DNA of 64,000 nucleotides from Bradyrhizobium sp. Ai1a-2 (GCF_000426245.1 NZ_AUEZ01000010.1:83677-147676), one strand, 5' to 3'; counted from the stretch's first letter, positions 41,780-50,337 are shown. A program made the numbers and translations. The notes: generated from the sequence alone by a model not told the origin.

Positions 41780-42532
41780 ATGCAGAAGCCTATCCGCATC
41801 GGACAGATCGTCCCCAGCTCGAACACGACCATGGAGACGGAAATTCCGGCGATGCTCAATGCGCATGCGATCGCGCACGCAACGCGCTTCACCTATCACT
41901 CCAGTCGGATGCGCATGAAGACAGTGAAGAAGGAAGAGCTCGCCGCGATGGATGCTGAGTCGGATCGATGTGCGCTCGAACTCTCGGACGCGCGCGTCGA
42001 TGTGCTCGGCTATGCCTGCCTCGTCGCCATCATGAGCATGGGCAGATCGTATCATCGGGTGTCTCAGGAAAGGCTGCATGGCAGGACGGTCGAGAACGGC
42101 GCTCCTGCACCCGTGGTCACGAGCGCCGGGGCGCTCGTGGATGCGCTAAAAGTGCTGAAGGCAAAGAAGATTGCGGTCGTGGCTCCCTACATGAAGCCGC
42201 TGACGAAACTCGTGATCGATTACATCGAGCACGAAGGGGTTAAGGTCTCGGATTCGCGAGCTCTGGAAATCCCAGACAATATTGAAGTCGGTCGCCATGA
42301 TCCGGCGAAGCTCCCGGGCATTGTCGCGGAAATGGACTACTCCGGCGTTGATGCGATCGTACTCTCGGCATGCGTCCAGATGCCGTCGCTTCCGGCCATC
42401 GCCGAAGTCGAAGCGCGCACGGGCAAGCCGGTCGTCACCGCGGCCGTCGCCACGACCTACGCGATGCTGAAGGCCCTGGATCTGAGCACCCGGATTCCCG
42501 GCGCCGGCGCACTCCTCTCTGGTGCCTACTGA
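41780..42532 (+). CDS. nicE: Maleate cis-trans isomerase
   Basis: 250 residues, Asp/Glu racemase superfamily. Converts maleate to fumarate, the last step of the lower pyridine pathway, without cofactors. The two catalytic cysteines are visible as Cys80 in VLGYACLVAIMSMG and Cys198 in VLSACVQMPSLP. GAGGAG lies 7 bases before the ATG at 41780, and the gene starts 19 bases after the decarboxylase stop. It is equivalent to NicE of the nicotinate pathway and PicG/MaiA of picolinate degraders. Confidence 0.9.
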   Translation: MQKPIRIGQIVPSSNTTMETEIPAMLNAHAIAHATRFTYHSSRMRMKTVKKEELAAMDAESDRCALELSDARVDVLGYACLVAIMSMGRSYHRVSQERLHGRTVENGAPAPVVTSAGALVDALKVLKAKKIAVVAPYMKPLTKLVIDYIEHEGVKVSDSRALEIPDNIEVGRHDPAKLPGIVAEMDYSGVDAIVLSACVQMPSLPAIAEVEARTGKPVVTAAVATTYAMLKALDLSTRIPGAGALLSGAY

Positions 42533-42555
42533 GTCCGAACAAGGCGCGACCAAGC

Positions 42556-43374
42556 ATGACGGCTTTTCTGTACGGCGCAAACGTCCAGGCCAACGGGATC
42601 AGGCAGCATTACCTCCGCTATGGTGGAGTTAAGCCGCAACGCGATCCCGTGATCATCCTGCCGGGTATCACCAGCCCGGCAGTCACGTGGGGCTTCGTCG
42701 GCGAGCGTTTCGGCCGGGCGTTCGACACCTACATCGTCGATATCCGGGGGCGGGGCCTTTCGGAGGCATCGGCGTCGCTCGACTACAGTCTCGACGCCCA
42801 AGCCTCGGACCTGGTCGCGTTCGCATCCGCGCTCGGGTGGGCGCGATATTCCGTCGTCGGTCACTCGATGGGCGCGCGGATTGCGATTCGTGCGGCTCGC
42901 GCCCAGCCGCAAGGGCTGGCCCGCCTCGTCTTGATCGACCCGCCGGTTTCGGGGCCGGGGCGCCGTGGCTACCCGTCCAAGCTGCCATGGTACATCGACT
43001 CCATCGCGCTGGCGACAAAGGGCTGCGATCTGGAAGCAATGCGAGCTTTCTGCCCGACCTGGACCGATGAACAGCTACGTCTGCGGGCCGAGTGGCTGCA
43101 CACATGCGACGAGCGCGCGGTGCGCACGAGTTTCGAGGGCTTCCACTCGGACGACATCCATGCGGATCTACCGCGGATCGAAGTCCCGGCCCGTTTGATC
43201 GTCGCAGGACGTGGCGATGTGATCCGCCAGGAAGATATCGACGAAATCCGTTCGTTGAATGCCGGCATTGACGTAGAGCGCGTTCCCAATGCCGGGCACA
43301 TGATTCCGTGGGATGACGAAGAAGGCTTCTATGCTTCCTTCGGCGATTTTCTCGGCGCGAAACTGGATCTTTGA
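42556..43374 (+). CDS. nicD: N-formylmaleamate deformylase (alpha/beta hydrolase)
   Basis: 272 residues. Catalytic triad Ser104 (VGHSMGAR), Asp128 (LVLIDPP) and His248 (NAGHMIPWDD). NicD/PicE removes formate from N-formylmaleamate, the ring-opening product of 2,5-dihydroxypyridine. Length and the residues around the triad fit that family closely. The ATG at 42556 is 23 bases after the maleate isomerase stop with AAGG upstream. A longer upstream open frame is a shadow of the isomerase gene. Confidence 0.88.
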   Translation: MTAFLYGANVQANGIRQHYLRYGGVKPQRDPVIILPGITSPAVTWGFVGERFGRAFDTYIVDIRGRGLSEASASLDYSLDAQASDLVAFASALGWARYSVVGHSMGARIAIRAARAQPQGLARLVLIDPPVSGPGRRGYPSKLPWYIDSIALATKGCDLEAMRAFCPTWTDEQLRLRAEWLHTCDERAVRTSFEGFHSDDIHADLPRIEVPARLIVAGRGDVIRQEDIDEIRSLNAGIDVERVPNAGHMIPWDDEEGFYASFGDFLGAKLDL

Positions 43375-43390
43375 AGCAAGGAGACAACCG

Positions 43391-44449
43391 ATGTCAGTCA
43401 GCGACCATGATCTGATCCAAGCCTGGAAGCAGGTTCTCACGCTCTCGAAGCTGGAGCCTGGGCAAATCGTCACGGTTCTAACCAGTGCATCGACGCATCC
43501 CCAGACCATGTCGACGGCGATCATTGCCGCCGCGTCGCTGGGGGCGACCGTGAACCGACTCGACGTTCTCCCCGTCAACGGCGAGAAAGCCCTGAGCCGG
43601 GATTCTCTTGCCTATCTCGGCACCACACCCCTGACGGGAAATCGGGCAGCGATCGCGGCGCTGAAGGAGAGCGACCTCGTGCTCGATCTCATGACGCTCC
43701 TGTTTTCGCCGGAGCAGCACGACATCCTCAAGTCCGGCACCAAGATCCTTTTGGCCGTCGAGCCGCCGGAAGTTCTCGTGCGTATGCTTCCTACGCTTGC
43801 GGACCGGGCGCGTGTGATGGCGGCAAGTGCCAAACTGGGCAAAGCGAAGGAGATGCATGTCACGTCCCCGGCGGGCACGAACGTTCGTTTCAGTCTCGGT
43901 CAGTTTCCCGCAATCAGTGAGTACGGTTTCGTCGACGAGCCTGGCCGTTGGGATCATTGGCCAAGCGGCTTTGCGCTGACCTGGGCCAACGAAGGGCAGG
44001 CTGAAGGTACGATCGTGCTCGAAAAGGGCGATATTGTCCTTCCGATGAAGTCCTACATCCAGGAGCGGATCCATTTCACGATCGAAAAAGGGTTCGTGAC
44101 GAAGATCGAGGGCGGCGTCGACGCCGAGATTCTGCGCGAATATATGGCGTCGTACAACGATCCGGACGCCTATGCGATGTCTCACATCGGATGGGGACTT
44201 CAGCCGCGTGCGAAATGGTCAACCCTTGGACTGTACGATCGCGAAGCCACCATCGGCATGGATGCGCGCGCGTATGAGGGCAATTTCCTCTTTTCGTTCG
44301 GGCCGAACAACGAAGCCGGCGGCAGCCGCACCACCGCATGCCACATCGACATTCCGGCGCGCAATTGCACGATCAAGCTTGATGGCGAAGAAGTCGTGCG
44401 AGGCGGGAAGGTCCTGGACGGCGGTCCGGTGCAGCAGGCGGCCGAATGA
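43391..44449 (+). CDS. nicX: 2,5-Dihydroxypyridine 5,6-dioxygenase
   Basis: 352 residues. Fe(II) extradiol-type ring cleavage of 2,5-dihydroxypyridine to N-formylmaleamate. The fold is related to M29 aminopeptidases rather than to classic dioxygenases. The iron ligands that I recall for Pseudomonas putida NicX, His265, His318 and Asp320, fall at exactly these numbers here (SHIGWG and CHIDIPARN). AAGGAG lies 7 bases before the ATG at 43391. It overlaps the next gene by four bases. Equivalent to PicD of picolinate degraders; it anchors the assignment of the whole lower route. Confidence 0.92.
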   Translation: MSVSDHDLIQAWKQVLTLSKLEPGQIVTVLTSASTHPQTMSTAIIAAASLGATVNRLDVLPVNGEKALSRDSLAYLGTTPLTGNRAAIAALKESDLVLDLMTLLFSPEQHDILKSGTKILLAVEPPEVLVRMLPTLADRARVMAASAKLGKAKEMHVTSPAGTNVRFSLGQFPAISEYGFVDEPGRWDHWPSGFALTWANEGQAEGTIVLEKGDIVLPMKSYIQERIHFTIEKGFVTKIEGGVDAEILREYMASYNDPDAYAMSHIGWGLQPRAKWSTLGLYDREATIGMDARAYEGNFLFSFGPNNEAGGSRTTACHIDIPARNCTIKLDGEEVVRGGKVLDGGPVQQAAE

Positions 44450-45078
44450 GCAACGACACCGCGGTCTACCAGCGCCAGGGGTTTGGGAGCGGCCTTACAG
44501 TCGCCCCTCCATACGGGTTGCTGCTCGTCGACTTCGTGTGTGGATTCCTTGATCCCGATCGGTTCGGCGGCGGCAACATTCCGGATGCGATGAAAAGCTC
44601 GGTCGCGCTGCTGGGGGAAGCGCGACGCAAAAAGTGGCCGGTCGCGCACTCCAGGATCGTCTTCGCGGACGACGATGGCGACGCCAACGTCTTCGCGATG
44701 AAAGTGCCCGGACTGTTGACCTTGAAGGAGGAGGACCCGAACAGCGCGATCGTTCCCGAACTCGCTCCGGCGCCCGGCGAGCTTGTTGTCCGCAAGACAG
44801 TGCCTTCGGCGTTCTTCGCGACGTCGTTGGCCCCTTGGCTGACGCAACGGGGCGTACGTACCCTCCTCGTTGCGGGATGCGTGACGAGCGGCTGCGTGCG
44901 CGCAAGCGTCGTCGATGCGATGTCCCTTGGGTTTCGTCCGCTCGTCTTGCGCGACTGCGTGGGTGATCGCGCAATTGGGCCGCACGAAGCGAACCTTTTC
45001 GATATCGAACAAAAATACGCGTCCGTAATGACGAGGGACGAGGCGTTGTCCCTCATCGATCGCTCGATCTCGGTTTAG
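44446..45078 (+). CDS. nicF: Maleamate amidohydrolase (isochorismatase family)
   Basis: 210 residues. Cysteine hydrolase converting maleamate to maleate and ammonia. Triad Asp29 (LLLVDF), Lys117 (VVRKTVPSAFF) and Cys150 (AGCVTSGCVRASVVDA). It overlaps the dioxygenase gene by ATGA, indicating translational coupling and similar dosage. Last gene of the seven-gene-scale operon that starts at 39462. Equivalent to NicF and PicF. Confidence 0.92.
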   Translation: MSNDTAVYQRQGFGSGLTVAPPYGLLLVDFVCGFLDPDRFGGGNIPDAMKSSVALLGEARRKKWPVAHSRIVFADDDGDANVFAMKVPGLLTLKEEDPNSAIVPELAPAPGELVVRKTVPSAFFATSLAPWLTQRGVRTLLVAGCVTSGCVRASVVDAMSLGFRPLVLRDCVGDRAIGPHEANLFDIEQKYASVMTRDEALSLIDRSISV

Positions 45079-45277
45079 TGCGAGCGACTTAAACGCTGAA
45101 GCGTTGCCGTGGCTGCTGGCAATGGCAACGCCAATTCCGTGCGAGCGCATAATCGTCTCGGCAAGCGTTTGGGGGCGCATAGCATTTCAGGGCAGAGGCG
45201 TCAGTCAGCTGACATCCGACAAGATCGCTCGGCTGGACATCGCCTTCTGTCCAGCGAAGCAAGAGATATTCTCGACG

Positions 45278-45426
45278 CTCGACGTCGTTTACCGGATCGC
45301 TGATTCGCCCTTCGGCGAAATTCTCAGGTCGATACGCGAGACGAACAGCGCGCGATTTCGCTCGGCTACGCGACGGACCACTATAAACTGCTCGCTTTTT
45401 TTCTATCTGGGGCGCTCGCCTTGGCG
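45278..45426 (+). pseudogene. Frameshifted remnant of a LivM-type ABC permease gene
   Basis: One frame reads DVVYRIADSPFGEILRSIRE; a one-base shift then gives EQRAISLGYATDHYKLLAFFLSGALA (in part), together the conserved LivM block (SPFGRVLRAIRENEQRAxSLGYxxxxYKLLAFxLSxALAG). A single lost A in the Asn codon after RE explains the shift. The homology stops at 45426 exactly where an operator-like palindrome starts. Nothing else of the permease is present. The about 500-base gap 45079-45600 otherwise holds no gene that I recognise. Confidence 0.8.
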
Positions 45427-45438
45427 TCAGTATACTGA
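45427..45438. promoter_or_regulatory. Candidate PicR-type operator 5 (perfect palindrome)
   Basis: TCAGTATACTGA, a perfect 12-bp palindrome and the best copy of the motif. 163 bases upstream of the MFS transporter start. Confidence 0.6.
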
Positions 45439-45554
45439 TTAAAATCTCACCTGAAGATGGCTAATTTTGGCGCAACGTGACGGAAAATGCGTCTTACTTC
45501 GCGAATTCTTTCGTCTCGATTTCTGGATTGTGGTCGATCATAAATATGATATCC

Positions 45555-45566
45555 TCAGTATACATC
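45555..45566. promoter_or_regulatory. Candidate PicR-type operator 6
   Basis: TCAGTATACATC, nine to ten of twelve bases as in the consensus. It follows a TATGAT (45545-45550) that could be a -10 element, with a weak TCTGGA 17 bases upstream, so the site would overlap the transcription start of the MFS gene. Confidence 0.55.
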
Positions 45567-45600
45567 CCAAAATAGGGAGTGAGCAAAATTGGAGGGGACA

Positions 45601-47202
45601 ATGCAGAGCACGCTCGAAGGCGTCGGCGTGGAGCGATCCACGTCCGCTATGACAGCCGAGGAGAAGAAGGTCGTCCTGGCTTCTTCGTTCGGCGCGTTGC
45701 TGGAGTGGTACGATTTCTACATCTACGCCGCGCTCGCGGTTCAGCTGGGTAGCTTGTTCTTTCCGAAAGGGAACGAGACCGCCGCCTTCCTCGCAAGCCT
45801 TGCGACGTTCGGGGCTGGCTTTGTCATCCGTCCCATAGGAGCTCAATTCTTCGGTCGCTTGGGAGACATGGTCGGACGCAAGAAGACCTTTCTTGTGACG
45901 ATTCTTCTCATGGGATTCGCAACGGTAGGCGTTGGCTTGCTGCCGACCTACGAACAGATCGGCATTGCTGCCACCGTCGGACTCGTGCTTTGCCGATTGC
46001 TCCAGGGACTTGCACTCGGGGGCGAGACCGGCGGGGCCGTCACTTATGTCGCGGAGCATTCTCCGGTGCACAAGCGTGGCGCCTATACCAGCTCTCTTCA
46101 GACGACAGCAACGCTGGGTCTTTTGAGTTCGATCGCCGTCGTCTTTTGCCTCAAGCTTTCGCTCTCAGAGGCGCAGTTCCGGGACTGGGGCTGGCGAATG
46201 CCGTTCCTGCTCTCTTTCTTGCTGCTCGCGATTTCCGTCTACTTTCGAGCGAAGCTGCACGAATCGCCTACCTTTCAAAGGATGAAGGCAGCGGGCGCGA
46301 CCTCCAAAGCGCCGATCATCGAGAGTTTCTCGCAAGCGTCGAACTTGAAGTACATCGCTCTTCTGTTCGTGGTTGCCGCCGGCCTCGGCGCGATCTTCGG
46401 CACCGGTCACTTCTACTCGATGTTTTTCCTCAACAAGACGCTGAAAGTTCCGACGGAAGAAGTGCAACTGCTCATCGGCCCGGCGCTCGTCCTGGTCACG
46501 CCGTTGTATATCTTCTTCGGTTGGCTTTCCGATCGCGTCGGTCGGAAGCCGATCATGGCATTGGCATGCCTGCTCGCCGCGCTTACGATCCAGCCAATCT
46601 TCAAAGGGTTGACCCACTACGCAAACCCGGCTCTCGAACGCTTCCTTGAGACGGCGGACGTCGTGGTCACGGCACGAGACTGCAACTTCCGTCTCTTCGC
46701 CGACGCAATGACCGAATGCGATAAGATGATGGGCTTCCTGACGGACCTTGGAGTTCAATACAGGTCGACTGTGCCCGAGACGAATGCTCCGACGACCGTC
46801 AAGATAGCGGGGCATGAGATCCAAGGCTTCAACCCAGAAGCAACCAGGCAAGCTTTGCTTTCCGCAGGCTTGCCAGCGTCGGCGGATCTGTCGGCTATCA
46901 ATCGTCCTGTCGTCATCGCATTGCTGTTCGTTCTCGTGCTCTACCTGGCGATGATCTACGGGCCAATGGCCGCTTTCATGGTCGAGCTGTTTCCGGCCCG
47001 CATCCGATACACCTCACTTTCATTTCCATTCCATATCGGATCGGGTTGGGTAGGCGGCATGCTCTCGTTCGTCGTGACGGCAATGAACGTGTATTCGGGA
47101 AACATCTACTTCGGGCTCTGGTATCCGGTCATCATCGCTGGCGTAGCGTTCGTGGTTGTCGTCTGCCTCGTCCCCGAAACGCGAGGACAAGCGCTCGATT
47201 GA
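45601..47202 (+). CDS. MFS transporter, metabolite:H+ symporter (MHS) family with enlarged loop
   Basis: 533 residues. MHS family marks are LEWYDFYIYAALA in helix 1, FFGRLGDMVGRKKTFLVT between helices 2 and 3, RLLQGLALGGETGGAVTYVAEHSP, and FGWLSDRVGRKP in the second half. GGAGGGG lies just before the ATG at 45601. Between helices about 8 and 9 there is a hydrophilic insertion of about 100 residues (about 335-435) with two cysteines (DCNFRLFADAMTECD), absent from ordinary MHS proteins. Two PicR-type sites upstream put it in the picolinate regulon, so it is the likely present uptake route for a pyridine carboxylate, replacing the lost ABC system. Confidence 0.85.
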   Translation: MQSTLEGVGVERSTSAMTAEEKKVVLASSFGALLEWYDFYIYAALAVQLGSLFFPKGNETAAFLASLATFGAGFVIRPIGAQFFGRLGDMVGRKKTFLVTILLMGFATVGVGLLPTYEQIGIAATVGLVLCRLLQGLALGGETGGAVTYVAEHSPVHKRGAYTSSLQTTATLGLLSSIAVVFCLKLSLSEAQFRDWGWRMPFLLSFLLLAISVYFRAKLHESPTFQRMKAAGATSKAPIIESFSQASNLKYIALLFVVAAGLGAIFGTGHFYSMFFLNKTLKVPTEEVQLLIGPALVLVTPLYIFFGWLSDRVGRKPIMALACLLAALTIQPIFKGLTHYANPALERFLETADVVVTARDCNFRLFADAMTECDKMMGFLTDLGVQYRSTVPETNAPTTVKIAGHEIQGFNPEATRQALLSAGLPASADLSAINRPVVIALLFVLVLYLAMIYGPMAAFMVELFPARIRYTSLSFPFHIGSGWVGGMLSFVVTAMNVYSGNIYFGLWYPVIIAGVAFVVVVCLVPETRGQALD

Positions 47203-47213
47203 CGCTCAAGCTC

Positions 47214-47245
47214 CAGCGGCCCACCCCATCTCGGGCGGGCCGCTG
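47214..47245 (+). terminator. Candidate terminator after the MFS gene
   Basis: CAGCGGCCC / GGGCCGCTG, 9-bp perfect stem with a 14-base loop, 11 bases after the stop codon. The T-run is poor, so it may be a weak or Rho-assisted terminator. Confidence 0.5.
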
Positions 47246-48018
47246 CGCCTCCGATCCGCGAATTTTATCGCGGATTCAATTGGGTGGAGAAATCGAATCA
47301 TTCTCAGAGGTGCAGATCGAATCGTTCCTAAAGTAAAATCGAGTCGTTCTTTCGTTGTCCGCACAAAAACACCGCGATGGTTGCATGTCCGCGATTTCAA
47401 CCTACTCGAGGACCAATTCTAGCCAGCCTACGCTTTTGTTTGCTGCGCTATGTTTTTGTGCGATGGCATCGCGTGAGCGCTGGCAAATGGACGCCGCCAT
47501 TGCCGGGATACCACCTCTACTATCCGAGCCGGCACCATAATTCTCCAGCATTCAAATTGCCGAGCGCCCTTTATGCCAGCGCCAGCCCACCGACCGCGGC
47601 GTCACGAGCGGCGAACGTCCAGGCGAGCGATACTGCTTCCGACGACTTTGTTCTGGTTGACGAAGTCGACCTGAAGGCTCGGAACACTCCGCCAGGCTCT
47701 CTATCTACTTGTTGGTCGAGGCGACGACGAGCCACCGGATGATTTTCGGGCGCAGGATGCCGGAAGTAGTCGCGGCACATGAACGCGACGGAAATGATGA
47801 CGATCTGGTCGAGGTGTGGAAATACCTGTCCTGTGCAGGTCCAGGAATGGTCGCTCTGTCGTCAAACCGTAATGTGGCGCCGCTAGCGTAACCTTGGGGC
47901 TTGTCGGCTCGAACTCTGTGCCGATGTTTGTTGATTGAATCTTCCGTCGGTGGGCAGATCGTCAGGCGTTGGTGAAGCTGAAACTGCCGTCCTGGACCGC
48001 ACGGACGGACAGTACGTG
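47246..48018. other. Gene-poor region
   Basis: About 770 bases between the picolinate cluster and the STN/FecI/FecR genes. Open frames such as 47377-47742 (plus) and 47571-47780 (minus) have skewed composition and no family or good ribosome-binding site. Base composition is more AT-rich near 47260-47560 than on either side, as in decayed or transferred DNA. Confidence 0.45.
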
Positions 48019-48735
48019 ATGATTCAGCAGGAGCGCAAATTCAAACCGGATCGGACTGTCGGCGTCTGGCTTGGCCAGGCAGCGCCGTTGGTCTTTGCAT
48101 TGATGATCGGACTACTGCCGGTCGCTGCCCAATCGGGCGGCGAGGACCGCCGCTCGTCCGCCGCGCCCGTCGCGTTCGATATTCCGGGCCAACCGCTTTC
48201 CGACGCTCTTTATACCTACAGCTCCGTTACAGGCATCGAAGTGCTCGTTCCAAGGGAGATCCTCGCGCATCGGCAATCTTCAAGTGTCCTCGGGATGCTG
48301 ACACCAGGGGCGGCGCTGCGGGCTTTGCTCGCGGGCTCGGGATTGATTCCGCGCGCTATGGGCCCGAACGCCTTCACACTTGTTCCGGGCACGCCGGAAA
48401 GGTCTGTAACAAGCCGCGTTCCGCGCTTTCCGCAGTACTCCACAGCGCTGCAGGCGGCTGTCACACGTGTCCTCTGCCAGCTTCGCGAGACCAGGCCCGG
48501 CGGGTATCGTATCGCCGCGCGGCTCTGGGTCAGCCCGTCGGGCGAGATGACCCGGGTTGGCATTCTCGGCTCGACCGGGGATATCAATCGCGACGCGGCC
48601 TTGTCGGCTTTGCTGATGCGGGTCGTCGTTGATGTGCCGCCGCCGGCCAATTTGCCGCAGCCCACCACGGTCGTCGTTTTGCCGCGCCACGAGGCGGAGG
48701 ATTGCAGTGTCGGTCTCCAGGGGCTGGCGCCGTGA
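48019..48735 (+). CDS. STN-domain periplasmic protein with TonB-like C-terminus
   Basis: 238 residues from the ATG at 48019. A signal peptide (APLVFALMIGLLPVAAQS) is followed by a secretin/TonB short N-terminal (STN) domain (about 55-110: VAFDIPGQPLSDALYTYSSVTGIEVLV in part) and a C-terminal part (about 150-230) resembling TonB C-terminal folds (YRIAARLWVSPSGEMTRVGILGSTGD). Unlike FecA-type receptors there is no beta barrel. It overlaps the FecI-type sigma gene (GTGA). A role as the periplasmic signal receiver for the FecR/FecI pair is likely but inferred. An upstream in-frame start at 47935 is possible. Confidence 0.75.
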   Translation: MIQQERKFKPDRTVGVWLGQAAPLVFALMIGLLPVAAQSGGEDRRSSAAPVAFDIPGQPLSDALYTYSSVTGIEVLVPREILAHRQSSSVLGMLTPGAALRALLAGSGLIPRAMGPNAFTLVPGTPERSVTSRVPRFPQYSTALQAAVTRVLCQLRETRPGGYRIAARLWVSPSGEMTRVGILGSTGDINRDAALSALLMRVVVDVPPPANLPQPTTVVVLPRHEAEDCSVGLQGLAP

Positions 48736-49280
48736 CGCAGATGAGTTGGGACTCACTCCGCGCGTTGCTCGTCGACCGATATGAGGAGCTGAAACGCCGC
48801 CTCGCCCGTCGTTTGGGCTCCTCAGATCTTGCCAGTGAAGCTCTGCAGGAAACGTGGTTGCGGCTGCAACGGCCCGGTGAGCCCGGCGTGCTGAACCGTC
48901 CTGACGCCTATTTGTTTCGGGTTGCGCTCAACGTGGCCGCGGATCGCCGCGACGCGGAGCGCAGGCGCCTTGCGCTGTCCGAGGTTGAGATGCTGCGTCA
49001 TCTCGACGACGACGAACTCGATCCGGAACGCTTCACTGAATCCCGTTCGGAGATCGCTACGCTGGCTCGAGCTTTGGACGAATTGTCGCCGCGGTGCCGC
49101 GCGATTTTCATCGCCGCGCGGCTCGATGAGATCCCACATAAAGCTATTGCGGCGCGATACGGCATTTCAACCCGTATGGTCGAAAGGGAGTTGAAGCGCG
49201 CTTTGGAACACTGCTCCGAGCGGCTCGGCAGAATTTCGCCGTCGCGGTTCGGCTCGCCGCCGTCAGAACCGTCCACATAA
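48732..49280 (+). CDS. ECF sigma factor, FecI type
   Basis: 182 residues. Sigma region 2 (LLVDRYEELKRRLARRLGSSDLASEALQETWLRLQ in part, AYLFRVALNVAADRRD) and region 4 (LDELSPRCRAIFIAARLDEIPHKAIAARYGISTRMVERELKRALEHC in part) are both present. The GTG at 48732 overlaps the stop of the STN gene; an ATG at 48741 is an alternative start. Followed 52 bases later by the FecR-type gene. Probably directs transcription of its own operon and of the giant adhesin gene downstream. Confidence 0.87.
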   Translation: MTQMSWDSLRALLVDRYEELKRRLARRLGSSDLASEALQETWLRLQRPGEPGVLNRPDAYLFRVALNVAADRRDAERRRLALSEVEMLRHLDDDELDPERFTESRSEIATLARALDELSPRCRAIFIAARLDEIPHKAIAARYGISTRMVERELKRALEHCSERLGRISPSRFGSPPSEPST

Positions 49281-49332
49281 TAGGGAACATGCGTGGCTGG
49301 AGCGGTGACCGCGATGCCCATAACATAGTGAC

Positions 49333-50337
49333 ATGACCAAGCCTGAGAACCCCATAGCCGAGCAAGACGCACTAAAGCGCGAGGCTTATGAATGGGTCAT
49401 GCGCCTGACATCGGGCGAAGCGACGACAGCGGATGCTGAGGCGCTGCACCGTTGGCGGCAGACGAGCCAGGCCCATCGTCAAGCGTTTGCCGAGGCAAAT
49501 CTGCTTTGGGACAAACTTCGACCGGCAGCGACGGAGTCGGCGAGCCGGATCAGCAGGTCCTTGCAGGCGGCCGACTTCCGGGGGGCGAGCGGGGTGACGG
49601 GTCGGCGTGCCTTTCTCGGCGGGGCGCTTGCCACTGCCGCGGCTTCGATCGGCTATGCTGTCATGCGGCCACCGCTCGATCTCTGGCCCTCCTTGCCGGA
49701 GATGACGGCTGACTATCGGACCGGTATCGGCCAGCAGCAGCAGATTGCATTCGACGATACTGTTTCGATCAAGCTGAACACGCGAACAAGCATCTCTGTT
49801 CTCTCGCCGGATAACAGGGATGGCCGGGCTGATCGCATCGAGCTTGTTGCGGGTGAGGCAGCCATCACAACGGCCCCCCAGGGCGTGAAACCCTTTATTG
49901 TTGTGGCGGCGCAGGGCCAAACGATTGCGCAGACCGCACGCTTCAACATCCGCCACGATCCCTCCTCGGTCTGTGTCACCTGCCTCGAAGGTGATCTACG
50001 GGTCGAACACCTCGGGCAGGCGGTGACGGTGCGATCGCGTCAGCAAATCGTCTACACCGCCAGCAATCTGAGTGCGGCAGTCGATGTCGATTCCGACGCC
50101 GTGACGGCGTGGGAGCGGGGATTGCTTGTGTTTCGCAACGATCCGCTGGCTCGCGTGATCGAAGAGGTCAATCGGTATAGGGCCGGCAAGATTGTCCTTA
50201 TGCGCGCGGAACTCGGCCGCCGGCCGGTGTTCGCCACGTTCCGCATCAGCCGGATCGACGAAGTCGTTCCCCGGCTTCAGGCAGTCTTCGGTGTCGAGGT
50301 GACGACGCTTCCGGGCGGCATTGTGCTGGTGAGCTGA
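49333..50337 (+). CDS. FecR-type anti-sigma / sigma regulator
   Basis: 334 residues. Cytoplasmic N-terminal DUF4880 domain (EAYEWVMRLTSGEATTADAEALHRW in part), one transmembrane or Tat-like segment (RRAFLGGALATAAASIGYAVM, about 92-112), then periplasmic FecR domain (YRTGIGQQQQIAFDDTVSIKLNTRTSI in part) and a C-terminal domain DUF4974-like (GRRPVFATFRISRIDEVVPRLQAVFG). It would hold the sigma factor until a periplasmic signal, perhaps via the STN protein, is received. Confidence 0.87.
   Translation: MTKPENPIAEQDALKREAYEWVMRLTSGEATTADAEALHRWRQTSQAHRQAFAEANLLWDKLRPAATESASRISRSLQAADFRGASGVTGRRAFLGGALATAAASIGYAVMRPPLDLWPSLPEMTADYRTGIGQQQQIAFDDTVSIKLNTRTSISVLSPDNRDGRADRIELVAGEAAITTAPQGVKPFIVVAAQGQTIAQTARFNIRHDPSSVCVTCLEGDLRVEHLGQAVTVRSRQQIVYTASNLSAAVDVDSDAVTAWERGLLVFRNDPLARVIEEVNRYRAGKIVLMRAELGRRPVFATFRISRIDEVVPRLQAVFGVEVTTLPGGIVLVS

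Noticed and set aside
45104..45442. The 112-residue frame after nicF as an intact gene
   Set aside because: Only its second half is recognisable, as a frameshifted LivM fragment; treated as a pseudogene.
47377..47742. A 121-residue frame after the MFS gene
   Set aside because: Skewed composition, no ribosome-binding site and no recognisable family. A minus-strand reading near 47610-47680 (KVVGSSIARLDVR) recalls aldehyde-oxidase-type proteins but is too short to call.
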